NCBI RefSeq assembly: GCF_000832305.1
Contig: NZ_CP010537.1
Span: 3,658,001 to 3,722,000 of the forward strand
Length of the DNA: 64,000 nucleotides
Reading direction: 5' to 3'
Source of the DNA: Cupriavidus basilensis
GTDB taxonomy: Bacteria > Pseudomonadota > Gammaproteobacteria > Burkholderiales > Burkholderiaceae
Both the position numbers and the translations under genes were made by a program. The notes under the pieces were generated by a model. That model saw nothing but the letters and a program-made list of their open reading frames with translations, ran no database searches and was not told the origin of the DNA. This document shows, one piece after another, positions 26,812-35,907 of this stretch (position 1 is its first letter; every line of letters starts with the position of its first letter).

Positions 26812-27612
26812 ATGCCACGCACCACCTACCAGCCCGTCCCGCTGACCCAGCCCACCGCCGAGCAGCCGGTCATCGTGCATCTGCGCCTGCCGCCGCCCAA
26901 CGCCATCATTCGCCGCCATCGGCATGCGTGGGGGCAGATCTCGTGCCCCCTGCGCGGCAGCATGCGGGTGACCGCGGCAGGCACCACCTGGGTGGTCCCG
27001 ACCATGCGCGCGGTGTGGATTCCGCCGGATGTGGAACACGAGGTGGTCACGCTGGGCGACGCAGCGCTGCACGCCTGCTATGTGCTGCCGCAGGCGGCGC
27101 CGCTGTCGCTCACCGCCTGCGCGGTCGTGGAAGTGTCGGCGTTGATGCGCAACCTGATGGTGGCGCTGGCCGACGCGGCCAGCCTGTCCGCGCCACGGCG
27201 CCAGCTAAGCGCGGCCCTGCTGATCGAGGAGTTGCGCACCGCGCCCACGCTTTGGCCGGGGCTGGCCTTGCCCACCGACCGCCGCCTTAAAGCGTTGTGC
27301 GATGCCTTGATGGAGCAGCCAGGGTCGGCGCTGAGCCTGGCCCAATGGGCCGAGCTGACGGGCGCCAGCGAGCGCACCCTGGCGCGGCTGTTCCGCACCG
27401 AGCTGCACACCAGCTTTGCCGCCTGGCGCCAGCAATTGCGGCTGGCGCACGCCGTCGACCTGATGAGCCGCGGCAAGCCGCTCGCGCATGTGGCGGCCGA
27501 AACCGGCTATGCCAATGCCGGCGCCTTCTCCACCATGTTCCGGCGCGCGCTGGGACAGGCGCCGCGCGATTTTCTGGCCGCGGAGTCCCGCAATCACGGG
27601 AGAGGACATTGA
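26812..27612 (+). CDS. AraC-family transcriptional regulator (NimR-like)
   Basis: A 266-aa AraC/XylS-type regulator. The N-terminal cupin part reads IIRRHRHAWGQISCPLRGSM and AVWIPPDVEHEV. The C-terminal double helix-turn-helix includes LTGASERTLARLFRTEL and HVAAETGYANAGAFSTMFRR ahead of LGQAPRDF. This architecture resembles NimR-type regulators of exporters. It is divergent from the SLC13 transporter and overlaps the start of the downstream FUSC gene (TTGA), so it may control both. Confidence 0.93.
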   Translation: MPRTTYQPVPLTQPTAEQPVIVHLRLPPPNAIIRRHRHAWGQISCPLRGSMRVTAAGTTWVVPTMRAVWIPPDVEHEVVTLGDAALHACYVLPQAAPLSLTACAVVEVSALMRNLMVALADAASLSAPRRQLSAALLIEELRTAPTLWPGLALPTDRRLKALCDALMEQPGSALSLAQWAELTGASERTLARLFRTELHTSFAAWRQQLRLAHAVDLMSRGKPLAHVAAETGYANAGAFSTMFRRALGQAPRDFLAAESRNHGRGH

Positions 27613-28685
27613 GCGCGAAGACCCATCTTGCCAAAGCCATCCACTGGCCTGCCGGCGCGCAGGTGCATCCTCGCGAGATGCTCGCGGCAGCCCTGGGCAT
27701 GGGCATGCCGCTGCTGCTTGCCGGCGCCACGGGGCAGATCGCGCTCGGCCAGGCCGCCGCGCTTGGTAGCCTGGCGATCGGCGCCGGTGCGGTTGCCGGT
27801 TCGGGCATCGACGCACGCGACGAAGCCCGCATCAGGCCACTGGCGGCCCTGCTTGCACCGGTTGCGGCTGCCGCGGGCATCGCGGCAGCCCTGGCGGGCC
27901 ACGGCATCCTGACCGATGCCATCGTCCTCTTGCTGGCCGGTGCGGCGGCCTGCCTCGGCGGCTACAGCCGGCCGCTCGCGATAGCGGCCACGCGCTTCGT
28001 CCTGTTCCTGATCATTGCCACAGGCGCGGCAAGCGCTGCGCCCCATCGGGCAGGCTTTCTCCTGCTCGCGCTGGCCGGCGCGCTCTGGACCTGTCTGCTG
28101 TGCCTGCTCCTCGCGCCGAGGGCCACAGCGCTGCCGCAAGCGGACACGCGCTTGCCATTGCCGTTGCCATTACCCACCACGGCGCAGCGCCTGCGGCGAT
28201 GGCGGCGCACGCTGTCGCAGTGGGCCGGGTGGCAGTACACGCTGCGGCTGGTGCTCGGCCTGGGCTGCGCCGGCATCCTGCGCGGGATGTTCCCGAACCA
28301 TCATTTCGAATGGATCACGCTGACCGTGGCGATCCTGCTGCAGCGGCAGCCAGAAGGCTTTGCCGTCAAGGCCACGCAGCGCGTGGCCGGCACCCTTCTC
28401 GGCGTGCTTGGCGCGAGCTTGCTGCTGGGCCACCAGCTCCCGTACTGGCTGGTGGCATTCAACGCGGGATGGCTGGCCGGCATCCGGCCACTGCTGCGCC
28501 TGCGCAACTACCTGGCCTACTCGGCAGTCATGACCCCGCTGATGGTGATGATCATGAGCGCCAGCGGGCCGGCCGACGGCGGCATGCTGATGGACCGCGT
28601 GGCCGCGACGGCGATCGGTGCCGTCATCGTGTTGCTGGTCGACCGGATTGCCCTGAAGGCAGCCGGCGGCGCGCTTGCCAACTAG
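27609..28685 (+). CDS. FUSC-family inner-membrane protein
   Basis: A 358-aa membrane protein of the fusaric-acid-resistance/aromatic-acid-exporter (FUSC) type. The predicted TTG start at 27609 overlaps the AraC stop (TTGA) and follows GGGAGAGGA, implying coupling; an ATG at 27679 is the alternative. There are two blocks of hydrophobic helices joined by a basic linker near residue 200. The second block carries the diagnostic FEWITLTVAILLQRQPEG and ATQRVAGTLLGVLGA. It is shorter than AaeB-type exporters and has no adjacent membrane-fusion partner. Confidence 0.88.
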   Translation: MSAKTHLAKAIHWPAGAQVHPREMLAAALGMGMPLLLAGATGQIALGQAAALGSLAIGAGAVAGSGIDARDEARIRPLAALLAPVAAAAGIAAALAGHGILTDAIVLLLAGAAACLGGYSRPLAIAATRFVLFLIIATGAASAAPHRAGFLLLALAGALWTCLLCLLLAPRATALPQADTRLPLPLPLPTTAQRLRRWRRTLSQWAGWQYTLRLVLGLGCAGILRGMFPNHHFEWITLTVAILLQRQPEGFAVKATQRVAGTLLGVLGASLLLGHQLPYWLVAFNAGWLAGIRPLLRLRNYLAYSAVMTPLMVMIMSASGPADGGMLMDRVAATAIGAVIVLLVDRIALKAAGGALAN

Positions 28686-28688
28686 TTA

Positions 28689-28709
28689 GGCGCCATATAA
28701 TATGGCGCC
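28689..28709 (+). promoter_or_regulatory. Palindrome with embedded -10 element before the MarR gene
   Basis: GGCGCCATAT at 28689-28698 and ATATGGCGCC at 28700-28709 form a perfect inverted repeat around a single A. A consensus TATAAT lies inside it at 28696-28701, and TTGCCA at 28675-28680 could serve as -35 with a 15-bp spacer. The MarR ATG is only three bases past the palindrome. A MarR dimer bound here would block its own promoter, and the transcript would be almost leaderless. Confidence 0.75.
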
Positions 28710-28712
28710 ACC

Positions 28713-29228
28713 ATGCAAGCACTCGAACAGAAGTACCTCGCCCTGCTCAACGAAGCCGAACGACGCCAGTTGCCCGGCCTGGACAGCATCCAGCTGTGTT
28801 TCCGGGCACTGTCGCTGGCGTCCGCGATCGACCGCAACTGCGCTGCGCTGCTGGCGCCGCATGGCCTGTCCGAAGGCCGTTTCGTGTTGTTGTTCCTGCT
28901 GAACGCGGCCAGGGACGGGCTGGCGCCCAATACACTCGCCGAGCAGGCCGGCGTCACGCGCGCCACCATCACCGGCCTGCTGGACGGGCTGGAGCGCGAG
29001 GCACTGATCGAACGCCATGCCGACGCCACGGACCGGCGTGCCCTGACCATCCGGCTCACCCGCAAGGGCAAGCAGGTCGCGAAGAAGGTGTTCGACGAGC
29101 ATGGCCGCTGGATCGCCAGCCTGTTCCGTGACTTGTCCGCACAGGAGCGCGCCTTGCTCGACGGCCTGCTAAGCAAGGTTTCCGCGGGCATGGCCAGGCG
29201 CCATGGCGTGCCGGAGGACCTGGCATGA
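28713..29228 (+). CDS. MarR-family transcriptional regulator
   Basis: A 171-aa MarR regulator. The winged helix is visible as LAEQAGVTRATITGLLDGLEREALIER followed by DRRALTIRLTRKGK, the beta-wing and its conserved basic residues. The N-terminal helices form the dimer interface. It overlaps the next gene by ATGA and is preceded by a perfect 21-bp palindrome over its promoter. No Shine-Dalgarno is visible, consistent with very short-leader translation. The inducing ligand is unknown. Confidence 0.94.
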   Translation: MQALEQKYLALLNEAERRQLPGLDSIQLCFRALSLASAIDRNCAALLAPHGLSEGRFVLLFLLNAARDGLAPNTLAEQAGVTRATITGLLDGLEREALIERHADATDRRALTIRLTRKGKQVAKKVFDEHGRWIASLFRDLSAQERALLDGLLSKVSAGMARRHGVPEDLA

Positions 29229-30010
29229 ACCAGTCAGCAGCCCAGCCGGCATCACGCAAAGGCGCGAGCCGGGCGGCGGACATTCCCGCCGACATCCTGG
29301 CCGCGCTGGAGCGCGGCGAACTGCAAAGCGCCACGCTCACCGAATGCCTGGCGTTGAACCAGGTCACGCTGCTGCGCGCCGTGTTTCCCAAACTCCCGCC
29401 AGCCGCCATGCAGCAAGCCGAAGCCGCCAGCCAGCTCGGCATCCTCAAGCGCATGGCCAGCATCGGCGCCATCCTCATGGAGCAGCTTGGCGCCGCGGGC
29501 ATCGCACGTTGCCAGGCGCATCCATCGGACACCGTGCGCGGCTGGGCCTGCTTCATGGCCGGCATGCGGCCGGGCCTGGACCTGAGCCAGCGCCTCGCGG
29601 CCATCCGGGCGCTGGCCGACGACCCGCATTTCGGCGTGCGCGAATGGGCCTGGATGGCAGTGCGGCCGCATCTCGCGGCGGACCTCGACACCGGCATCGC
29701 GCTGCTTGCCGCCTGGACGGCGTCGCCATCCGAGCGGCTGCGCCGCTTTGCCACCGAAGCACTTCGCCCGCGTGGAGTATGGTGCGCGCATATCGCCGCG
29801 CTGAAGAAGCATCCCGCGCAGGCCCTGCCGCTGCTGGACGCGCTGAAGGCCGACCCCTCGCCCTATGTACAGGACTCGGTGGCCAACTGGCTCAACGATG
29901 CGGCCAAGGACAGTCCCGACTGGGTACGCGCCCTGTGCCAGCGCTGGCAACTGCATGAGCCGGCCGCCGCCACCCGCCGCATTTGCAGCCGCGCGCTGCG
30001 CAACCTGTGA
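29225..30010 (+). CDS. HEAT-repeat protein, DNA alkylation repair-like
   Basis: A 261-aa all-helical protein with HEAT-like repeats. DPHFGVREWAWMAVRP, SERLRRFATEALRPRGVW and DPSPYVQDSVANWLNDAAKD follow one another, and the last pattern is characteristic of AlkC/AlkD-type DNA alkylation repair glycosylases. It is translationally coupled to the MarR gene, so its expression should follow release of that repressor. Catalytic residues of AlkD were not placed with certainty, so glycosylase activity is an inference. Confidence 0.82.
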   Translation: MNQSAAQPASRKGASRAADIPADILAALERGELQSATLTECLALNQVTLLRAVFPKLPPAAMQQAEAASQLGILKRMASIGAILMEQLGAAGIARCQAHPSDTVRGWACFMAGMRPGLDLSQRLAAIRALADDPHFGVREWAWMAVRPHLAADLDTGIALLAAWTASPSERLRRFATEALRPRGVWCAHIAALKKHPAQALPLLDALKADPSPYVQDSVANWLNDAAKDSPDWVRALCQRWQLHEPAAATRRICSRALRNL

Positions 30011-30040
30011 CGAAGGGACCGGGGGGCGGGTCAGGGAAAT

Positions 30041-30074
30041 AAAAAAGCCCGCCACCAAGGTGACGGGCTTTCGA
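30041..30074. terminator. Bidirectional intrinsic terminator
   Basis: AAAGCCCG at 30044-30051 pairs with CGGGCTTT at 30064-30071, extended by CACC/GGTG inside around an AA loop. Runs of A and T flank it on both strands. It separates the HEAT-repeat gene (plus) from the efflux operon (minus). Confidence 0.88.
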
Positions 30075-30094
30075 GGCAGGCAACAACCGGAAGA

Positions 30095-33000
30095 TCAGGC
30101 CGGCAGCGAATCCGACAAGCGGTTCTCATTGCCGTTGCCATTGCCGTTCTCTTCGTCCGGCCAGTTGCGGCCGACCATCCACTCATACAGCGTGGGCAGC
30201 ACGATCAGCGTGAGCATGGTGGCGGTGATCAGGCCGCCGATGATGACGATGGCCAGCGGGCGCTGCGTCTCCGAGCCGATGGCGCGCGAGATGGCCATCG
30301 GGAACAGGCCCAGCATGGCCAGCAGCGCGGTCATCAGCACCGTGCGCAAGCGGTCCATCGAGCCGGTCAGCACGGCCTGGCGCACCGGCATGCCTTCGTC
30401 GCGCAGCTGGTTGAAGTAGGTCACCATCACCACGCCGTTGAGCACGGCCTGGCCGAACAGCGCGATAAAGCCGATCGCAGCCGACACCGACAGCGGAATG
30501 CCGGTGATGAACAGCGCGAACACGCCGCCGATCAGCGCGAACGGAATGTTTGAGATGATCAGGGTCGCGCTCTTGAACGACTTGAAGGCATTGAACAGCA
30601 GCAGGAAGATCACCAGCACCGACAGCGGCACCACGATCGACAGCCGCGCCATGGCGCGTTCCTGGTTCTCGAACTCGCCCGACCAGCTGATCTTGACGTC
30701 GTCGGCCTTGACGTTCTTGGCGACCAGTTCCTGCATGTCCTTCACCACGCTGCCCATGTCGCGGTCATGGATGAAGATGCCGATGGACGTGGTGCGCTGG
30801 CCGTTCTCGCGGCTGATGTTCATCGCGCCGGAAGCCGCGCGGAAGTGCACCAGTTGCGACAGCGGCACCTGCGCGCCGTCCGCCGTCTGCAGGAAGATAT
30901 TCGGCAGGTTTGGCAGCTGGCGCTCGTTAGGCTTGAGGCGCACCGCCACGCTGAAGTGCTTCTCGCCCTCCCACAGCTCGGTGGCTGCCTTGCCGGCCAG
31001 CGCGGTCTCCATCAGGTCCTGCACGTCTCCCACGTTGATGCCGTAGCGGGCAGCCTGGGCGCGGTCGAAGTCCAGCACATACTGCGGCAGCTCGCCGTCG
31101 CGGTCGATAAAGGCGCGCATCACGCCCTGGACCGATTGCACGTTGGCCAGGATCTGGTCGGCCACGCGCTTGTTCTGCTGCAAGCTGTCGCTCTGCACCT
31201 TGATCACGATCTGGCCCTTGATCTGGGAGATGCTCTCAAGAATGTTGTCGCGCACCGGCTGCGAGAAATTGGGCTCGATGCCGGGCAACTGGCGCAGGTT
31301 GGCGTTGATCTCGTTGATGATCTTGCGCTTGTCGTAGCCCGCGCGCCATTGCTTGTCGTTCTTCAGGTCGACCAGGATCTCGACGGTGTTGATCAGCTTG
31401 GGATCGGTGCCGTCGTCCGGGCGGCCCACCTTGGAGATGGTGGTATTGACCTCGGGCGTCTTGCGAATCACGCCACGCAGGCGGCGGGCCTGGTCGCGCG
31501 CTTCGTCGATGGACACCGACGCCGGCAGGTCGAAGCTGACCCACATCGAGCCTTCGTCCAGCTCCGGCAGGAACTCGCTGCCAAGGAACTTGCCCACGCC
31601 AACCGTTGCCACCAGCAGGCCAACGGAGATGCCCACCACGGTGCGCTTGTGGTCGAGCGCCCAGGCCAGCATCGGCTCGTAGAGGCGCTTGCTATGGCGC
31701 ACCATGAAGTTGTCTTCATGCGCGATGTTCTTGGTCAGCAACAGGTGGCACAGCAGCGGCACCAGCGTCAGCGAGATGATCAGCGAGCCGACCAGCGCAC
31801 CCGTCACGGTGTAGGCCATGGGCGCGAAGATCTTGCCCTCGTGGCGCTGCAGCGTAAAGATCGGGATGTGCGCGGCGATGATGATGATCATCGAGAACAC
31901 GGTCGGGCGGCCCACTTCGGTGGTGGCCTGCAGGATGGCGTGCATGCGCGCGCGGCTGTCCTTGATCTGGGCTTCCTTCAGCTCGCCCAGCCGCTTGAAG
32001 ATGTTCTCCACCACGATCACAGCGCCGTCCACGATGATGCCGAAGTCCATCGCGCCCAGCGACAGCAGGTTGGCGGGAATGCCCACCCAGGTCAGGCCGA
32101 TGAACGTGGACAGCAGCGCCAGCGGAATCACCATCGCCACGATGGCCGCGGCACGCACATTGGCCAGGAACAGGTACAGCACGGCCATCACCAGCAGCGC
32201 GCCCTCGACCAGGTTGCCGAACACCGTGTGCAAGGTCTTGTCGATCAGCGTAGAGCGGTCGTAGTAGGGCACGATCTTCACGCCCTTGGGCAGGATCGAG
32301 TTGTCCAGCAGGTCGATCTTCTTCTTGAGCGCTTCGAGCACCAGCGAGGGGTTCTCGCCCTTGCGCATCACCACGATGCCCGAGACGATATCGTCCTCGT
32401 CGTCCTGGCCCATCAGGCCCTGGGGCGGCGCGGAACCGGTCCTGATCTCGGCAATGTCCTTGACCAGGATCGGCGTGCCATTGACTTCCGACACCACCAC
32501 ATCGGCGATATCGGCCGAGGTGCGGAAGCTGCCCAGCGAGCGCAGCAGGAACTGCTGGCGCCCGTTGGCCACGGCGCCGCCGCCGGCGTTGGAGTTGGCG
32601 CGCTGCAGGGCGGTAAAGAGTTGCGCGAGCGAGATCTTGGCGTCGCGCATCTTCGCCAGGTTGGGGTTCACCTCGTACTGCTTGATGGTGCCGCCAATGG
32701 TGACAAGGTCGGCCACGCCCGGGACCTGGCGCAGGTTCTTCTCCACCACCCAGTCCTGCAGCGTGCGCAGTTCCTGCGCGCTGTAGCCCTTGCCGGTCAG
32801 GCGAAAGCGGAAAATCTCGCCGATGGCGGTCGACAGCGGCGCCAGCTCCGGCTGCACGCCGTCGGGCAGGTCCACCCCGCGCAGGCGCTCGATCACCTGC
32901 TGGCGGGCCACCACGTCGGTGGCCTTGTCATTGAAGGTGACCATCAGGAAGGACAGGCCGAACTGGGTGTGCGAGAACACCCGCACGGAGTTCGGCGTGC

Positions 33001-33223
33001 CGGCCAGCGCGGTCTCGATCGGGATCGTGACCTGGCGCTCGACTTCCTCGGCGGCGCGGCCCGGGTATAGCGTAATGACGTTGACCTGGATGTCGGAGAC
33101 ATCCGGGAAGGCTTCGATCGGCAGGTTCTTGAAGGCCGCAAGGCCCCCCCCGATGAAGATGGCAAGGCCGAGCCAGACGAACAGCTTCTGGTGCAGGGCG
33201 AAATGGACGATACGCGAAATCAT
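30095..33223 (-). CDS. czcA: CzcA/CusA-type heavy-metal RND efflux pump
   Basis: A 1042-aa RND permease of the heavy-metal-efflux family, exporting cations across the envelope with the downstream-named periplasmic and outer-membrane partners. Transmembrane helix 4 contains MDFGIIVDGAVIVVEN, giving Asp393, Asp399 and Glu406, the DFGxxxDGAxxxVEN pattern of divalent-cation (Zn, Co, Cd, Ni) pumps rather than copper/silver CusA. The N-terminal FPDVSDIQVNVITLYPG and the second-half SNIPFALIGGVFAL are family landmarks. The tail is Asn/Gly-rich. The ATG at 33223 has GAGGAAG upstream, 13 bp after the adaptor stop. The metal cannot be fixed further. Confidence 0.95.
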   Translation of the reverse strand: MISRIVHFALHQKLFVWLGLAIFIGGGLAAFKNLPIEAFPDVSDIQVNVITLYPGRAAEEVERQVTIPIETALAGTPNSVRVFSHTQFGLSFLMVTFNDKATDVVARQQVIERLRGVDLPDGVQPELAPLSTAIGEIFRFRLTGKGYSAQELRTLQDWVVEKNLRQVPGVADLVTIGGTIKQYEVNPNLAKMRDAKISLAQLFTALQRANSNAGGGAVANGRQQFLLRSLGSFRTSADIADVVVSEVNGTPILVKDIAEIRTGSAPPQGLMGQDDEDDIVSGIVVMRKGENPSLVLEALKKKIDLLDNSILPKGVKIVPYYDRSTLIDKTLHTVFGNLVEGALLVMAVLYLFLANVRAAAIVAMVIPLALLSTFIGLTWVGIPANLLSLGAMDFGIIVDGAVIVVENIFKRLGELKEAQIKDSRARMHAILQATTEVGRPTVFSMIIIIAAHIPIFTLQRHEGKIFAPMAYTVTGALVGSLIISLTLVPLLCHLLLTKNIAHEDNFMVRHSKRLYEPMLAWALDHKRTVVGISVGLLVATVGVGKFLGSEFLPELDEGSMWVSFDLPASVSIDEARDQARRLRGVIRKTPEVNTTISKVGRPDDGTDPKLINTVEILVDLKNDKQWRAGYDKRKIINEINANLRQLPGIEPNFSQPVRDNILESISQIKGQIVIKVQSDSLQQNKRVADQILANVQSVQGVMRAFIDRDGELPQYVLDFDRAQAARYGINVGDVQDLMETALAGKAATELWEGEKHFSVAVRLKPNERQLPNLPNIFLQTADGAQVPLSQLVHFRAASGAMNISRENGQRTTSIGIFIHDRDMGSVVKDMQELVAKNVKADDVKISWSGEFENQERAMARLSIVVPLSVLVIFLLLFNAFKSFKSATLIISNIPFALIGGVFALFITGIPLSVSAAIGFIALFGQAVLNGVVMVTYFNQLRDEGMPVRQAVLTGSMDRLRTVLMTALLAMLGLFPMAISRAIGSETQRPLAIVIIGGLITATMLTLIVLPTLYEWMVGRNWPDEENGNGNGNENRLSDSLPA

Positions 33224-33236
33224 GTGGCGGTCTTCC

Positions 33237-34481
33237 TCACTGCTTCGCGCTGGCGCTGCTGGCTTCGCTCGCGCGCGCCGCGTTGACCGCGGTGGCGTCT
33301 CGCAGGATGTCCTGCAGGTACAGGTTGCCGTCGGTCACCACCACGTCGCCATCCTTGAGCCCTTCCACTGCCTCGGCCATGCCGGGCAGCGACACGCCCA
33401 GCTTGATCTGCTTGCGCTCGAAGCGGTTCTGCGCCGTGCGCACGAACACAAAGTGGTGGTTCTCGGCCAGGAACACGGCCTTGGACGGCACCGCGATCCC
33501 CTGGAAGGAGGCGGCCTGCAGCTTGGCGGTGACGAACATCTCGGCCTTCAGGCGACGGTCCGGGTTAGGCACGGACAAACGCACCTTGACGCTGCGCGCC
33601 GCAGGATCCACGTAATCGGCCACCTTGACCACCTTGCCGGCGAAGGTCTCGCCGGGATAAGCGGCCGACACCAGTTGGACGGTCACACCAGGCTTGAACA
33701 GGGCGATGTCGGCCTCGGCCGCGTCGACCTGCGCCCACAGTTCGCCGGGATCGGTCACCAGGAACAGCGGTGCGGTGGGCGGCTGGTCGGGGCGCAGCTC
33801 CATGCCGTTATTGATATTGCGCTCCACCACCAGGCCGTCGATCGGCGTGCGCAAGGCAAAGCGGTTGCTCGCGCCCTCGCCCTGCGCGCCGGCGCCGTAC
33901 TGGCGCAAGGCAGCCTGGGTGCGCTGCAGGTCGGCATTGGCCCGGGCAGCGTCGGCCTGGGTCTGCTCCAGGTCCTTTTGCGCCACGACGCCAGCACCGT
34001 ACAGCTCGCGCTGGCGTGCCAGCGCCTTGCCGGCATAGGCGGCGTCGGCCGCGGCCTTGCGGGCGTCGGCCTGGGCCACGCCGAAATCGGTCGAGGTCAG
34101 CATGGCCAGCGCCTGCCCCGCCTTGACGTTGGTCCCCGGCTGCACCAGCACCTCGGTCACGCGCCCGGCAAACGGCGTCGACACGCGCACGGTGCGGTCT
34201 TCATTCCAGACCAGGCGGCCTGGCAGGCTCAGCATGCGCTCGCCGCCGCTCTTGACGGCCTCGCCCACGATGCCGGGCAGCGTCCTGACCGTGGCCGGAA
34301 ATTCAACGGTGTTGCCGCTGACCTTGGGTTCGTCGCTGGGGGGCGGGGCTTCCTTCTTGCCGCAGGCGGCGAGCGCCAGCGCGACCAGCGAAAACGCGAC
34401 CAGCCGGGCGGCGACGCCATGGCGGGCCGCGGCACGTACGGGGGACATTGAAGCAGGCTTAGCAGTCATCGGGACGGACAT
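33237..34481 (-). CDS. czcB: CzcB-like RND periplasmic adaptor lipoprotein
   Basis: A membrane-fusion protein of about 410 aa. A lipobox LALAACGKKE near residue 45 predicts a lipoprotein anchor. The lipoyl/barrel-sandwich parts read RVSTPFAGRVTEVLVQPGTNVKAGQ and FALRTPIDGLVVERNINNGM, separated by an alpha-hairpin (YGAGVVAQKDLEQTQADAARA). Starts at 34481, 34469 and 34448 are possible, none with a clear ribosome site; 34481 leaves 16 bp after the CzcC stop. It bridges the CzcA pump and the CzcC channel. Any N-terminal metal-binding His motif is weak. Confidence 0.92.
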   Translation of the reverse strand: MSVPMTAKPASMSPVRAAARHGVAARLVAFSLVALALAACGKKEAPPPSDEPKVSGNTVEFPATVRTLPGIVGEAVKSGGERMLSLPGRLVWNEDRTVRVSTPFAGRVTEVLVQPGTNVKAGQALAMLTSTDFGVAQADARKAAADAAYAGKALARQRELYGAGVVAQKDLEQTQADAARANADLQRTQAALRQYGAGAQGEGASNRFALRTPIDGLVVERNINNGMELRPDQPPTAPLFLVTDPGELWAQVDAAEADIALFKPGVTVQLVSAAYPGETFAGKVVKVADYVDPAARSVKVRLSVPNPDRRLKAEMFVTAKLQAASFQGIAVPSKAVFLAENHHFVFVRTAQNRFERKQIKLGVSLPGMAEAVEGLKDGDVVVTDGNLYLQDILRDATAVNAARASEASSASAKQ

Positions 34482-34497
34482 CGGAGCAGACACGGAA

Positions 34498-35907
34498 TTA
34501 AGGACGCGGTACATCGGGGCGAGCCTGGGAATTGGGTGAGGACTGCAGGGCGGCGCGGTAAGCCGACAGGGATTTGGCGAAATCGCCTTGCGCGTTGACA
34601 GCGTCCAGGCGCGTCTGGCGCAAGGCCCGGCGCGCATCGAGCAGGTCCAGCACGCTGCTGGCGCCCTTGGCGTAGGCAAACTCGGCGCTGCCGGCAACAC
34701 TCTCGGCGGTCGGCACCACGCCTTCGACCATCTGCTTGAGCGACAGGCGCGTGGCTTCAAGCTGGTTGCGCGAGCGCTCCAGCTCGTTCTGCGCCTCGAG
34801 CAGCACGCGGTTGCGATCATCCAGCGCGGCGTAGTAATCCACCTCGGCGCGGCGGGCTTCTCCGCCAAAACTGTGGCGCACGTAGAGCGGGATCGACACG
34901 AACACGCCGAAGCTGTTGCCGCTGCCGGTCTGGTTGGCGGCCGAGACAGGGTAGTGCTCCGCCTGCGCGCCCACGGTGACATCGGGCACGCGCCCCGCGC
35001 GGGCCAGGTCGCGCGCGCTGGCGGCTGCAGCCAGGCGGGCTTCCGCCGCCGCCACGTCCGCGCGGCGCTGCACGGTGTCGGCGTCGGGCTGGGGCACCGG
35101 CACATCCAGGGCGGGCCAGTCGGGCGTCAGGCGATTGTCGGCCAGCGTGCCGGGCACGCCGATGGCCTGCGCCAGCGCGGCCTTGTCGCTGGCATGGTCG
35201 GCCATGGCGCTGCGCAGGTCGGCTTGTGCGCGCAGCACATCGAGCTGCAGCTTGGCCACATCGGCGCGCGACACATCGCCAGCCTTCAGGCGAGCCTCGT
35301 TGGCTTGCTGGGTGCGGCCGTAGAGTGCCAGCGTCTCGTTGAGCACGGCAACCCGTTCCTGGCTCACCAATGCTTGATAGAACGCCTGGTCCACCAGGCT
35401 CGCCTGCTGGGTGATCACCGCCTGCAGCACTTCGCCAGCGGCGCGGCTGGAGGCTTGCGCGGTATCCACCCGCAAGCCTGCCTTGTTGGCGGTCTCGATC
35501 ACCTGGTCCACACGCAGTGTGGAGTCCACCGTCTTGCTGCGCGGGCCGCCCGAGTTGAAGCCGGCATGCGGGTTGATATTGGCCACGCCCAGGCTGAGCA
35601 CAGGGTTGGGCCGCTGCGACGCAATCTGGATATCGGCCTGGCCAGCCTCCACATTGCGCCGCGCCGCGATGATGTCGCGGTTGCAGCGCACGGCATCGAC
35701 CCGCACCTGGGCGAGGGTCAGGGTCGCCTTGGACGGCGGCGCCACGCAGGGGCCGTCCATCGGCAAGGGTGCGCTTTGCGGCACATTAGAGCCGGCCACG
35801 GCAGCGCCCGCAACGGCGCCGAGAAGGCTTAGCAGCAGGAAACGAGGAATGGAAAAAGACACGATCAATCTGGCTCGGTTCGACTTAAGTGTGCGGTAAA
35901 CGACCAT
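34498..35907 (-). CDS. czcC: CzcC-like outer-membrane efflux channel (TolC family)
   Basis: A 469-aa outer-membrane factor. An N-terminal signal segment (FLLLSLLGAVAGAAVA) is followed by two long coiled-coil halves. Each carries the TolC-family pattern: RCNRDIIAARRNVEAGQADIQIASQRPNP in pieces in the first half and RADVAAAEARLAAAASARDLA in the second. EVLQAVITQQASLVDQAFY forms a hairpin helix. It is the first gene of the operon czcC-czcB-czcA, as in known CzcCBA systems. No metal sensor gene is adjacent in this window. Confidence 0.92.
   Translation of the reverse strand: MVVYRTLKSNRARLIVSFSIPRFLLLSLLGAVAGAAVAGSNVPQSAPLPMDGPCVAPPSKATLTLAQVRVDAVRCNRDIIAARRNVEAGQADIQIASQRPNPVLSLGVANINPHAGFNSGGPRSKTVDSTLRVDQVIETANKAGLRVDTAQASSRAAGEVLQAVITQQASLVDQAFYQALVSQERVAVLNETLALYGRTQQANEARLKAGDVSRADVAKLQLDVLRAQADLRSAMADHASDKAALAQAIGVPGTLADNRLTPDWPALDVPVPQPDADTVQRRADVAAAEARLAAAASARDLARAGRVPDVTVGAQAEHYPVSAANQTGSGNSFGVFVSIPLYVRHSFGGEARRAEVDYYAALDDRNRVLLEAQNELERSRNQLEATRLSLKQMVEGVVPTAESVAGSAEFAYAKGASSVLDLLDARRALRQTRLDAVNAQGDFAKSLSAYRAALQSSPNSQARPDVPRP

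Noticed and set aside
30767..33070. A 767-codon plus-strand open frame opposite czcA
   Set aside because: The minus strand encodes an intact RND pump with all motifs; the antisense product is His/Arg/Gln-rich and resembles no protein.
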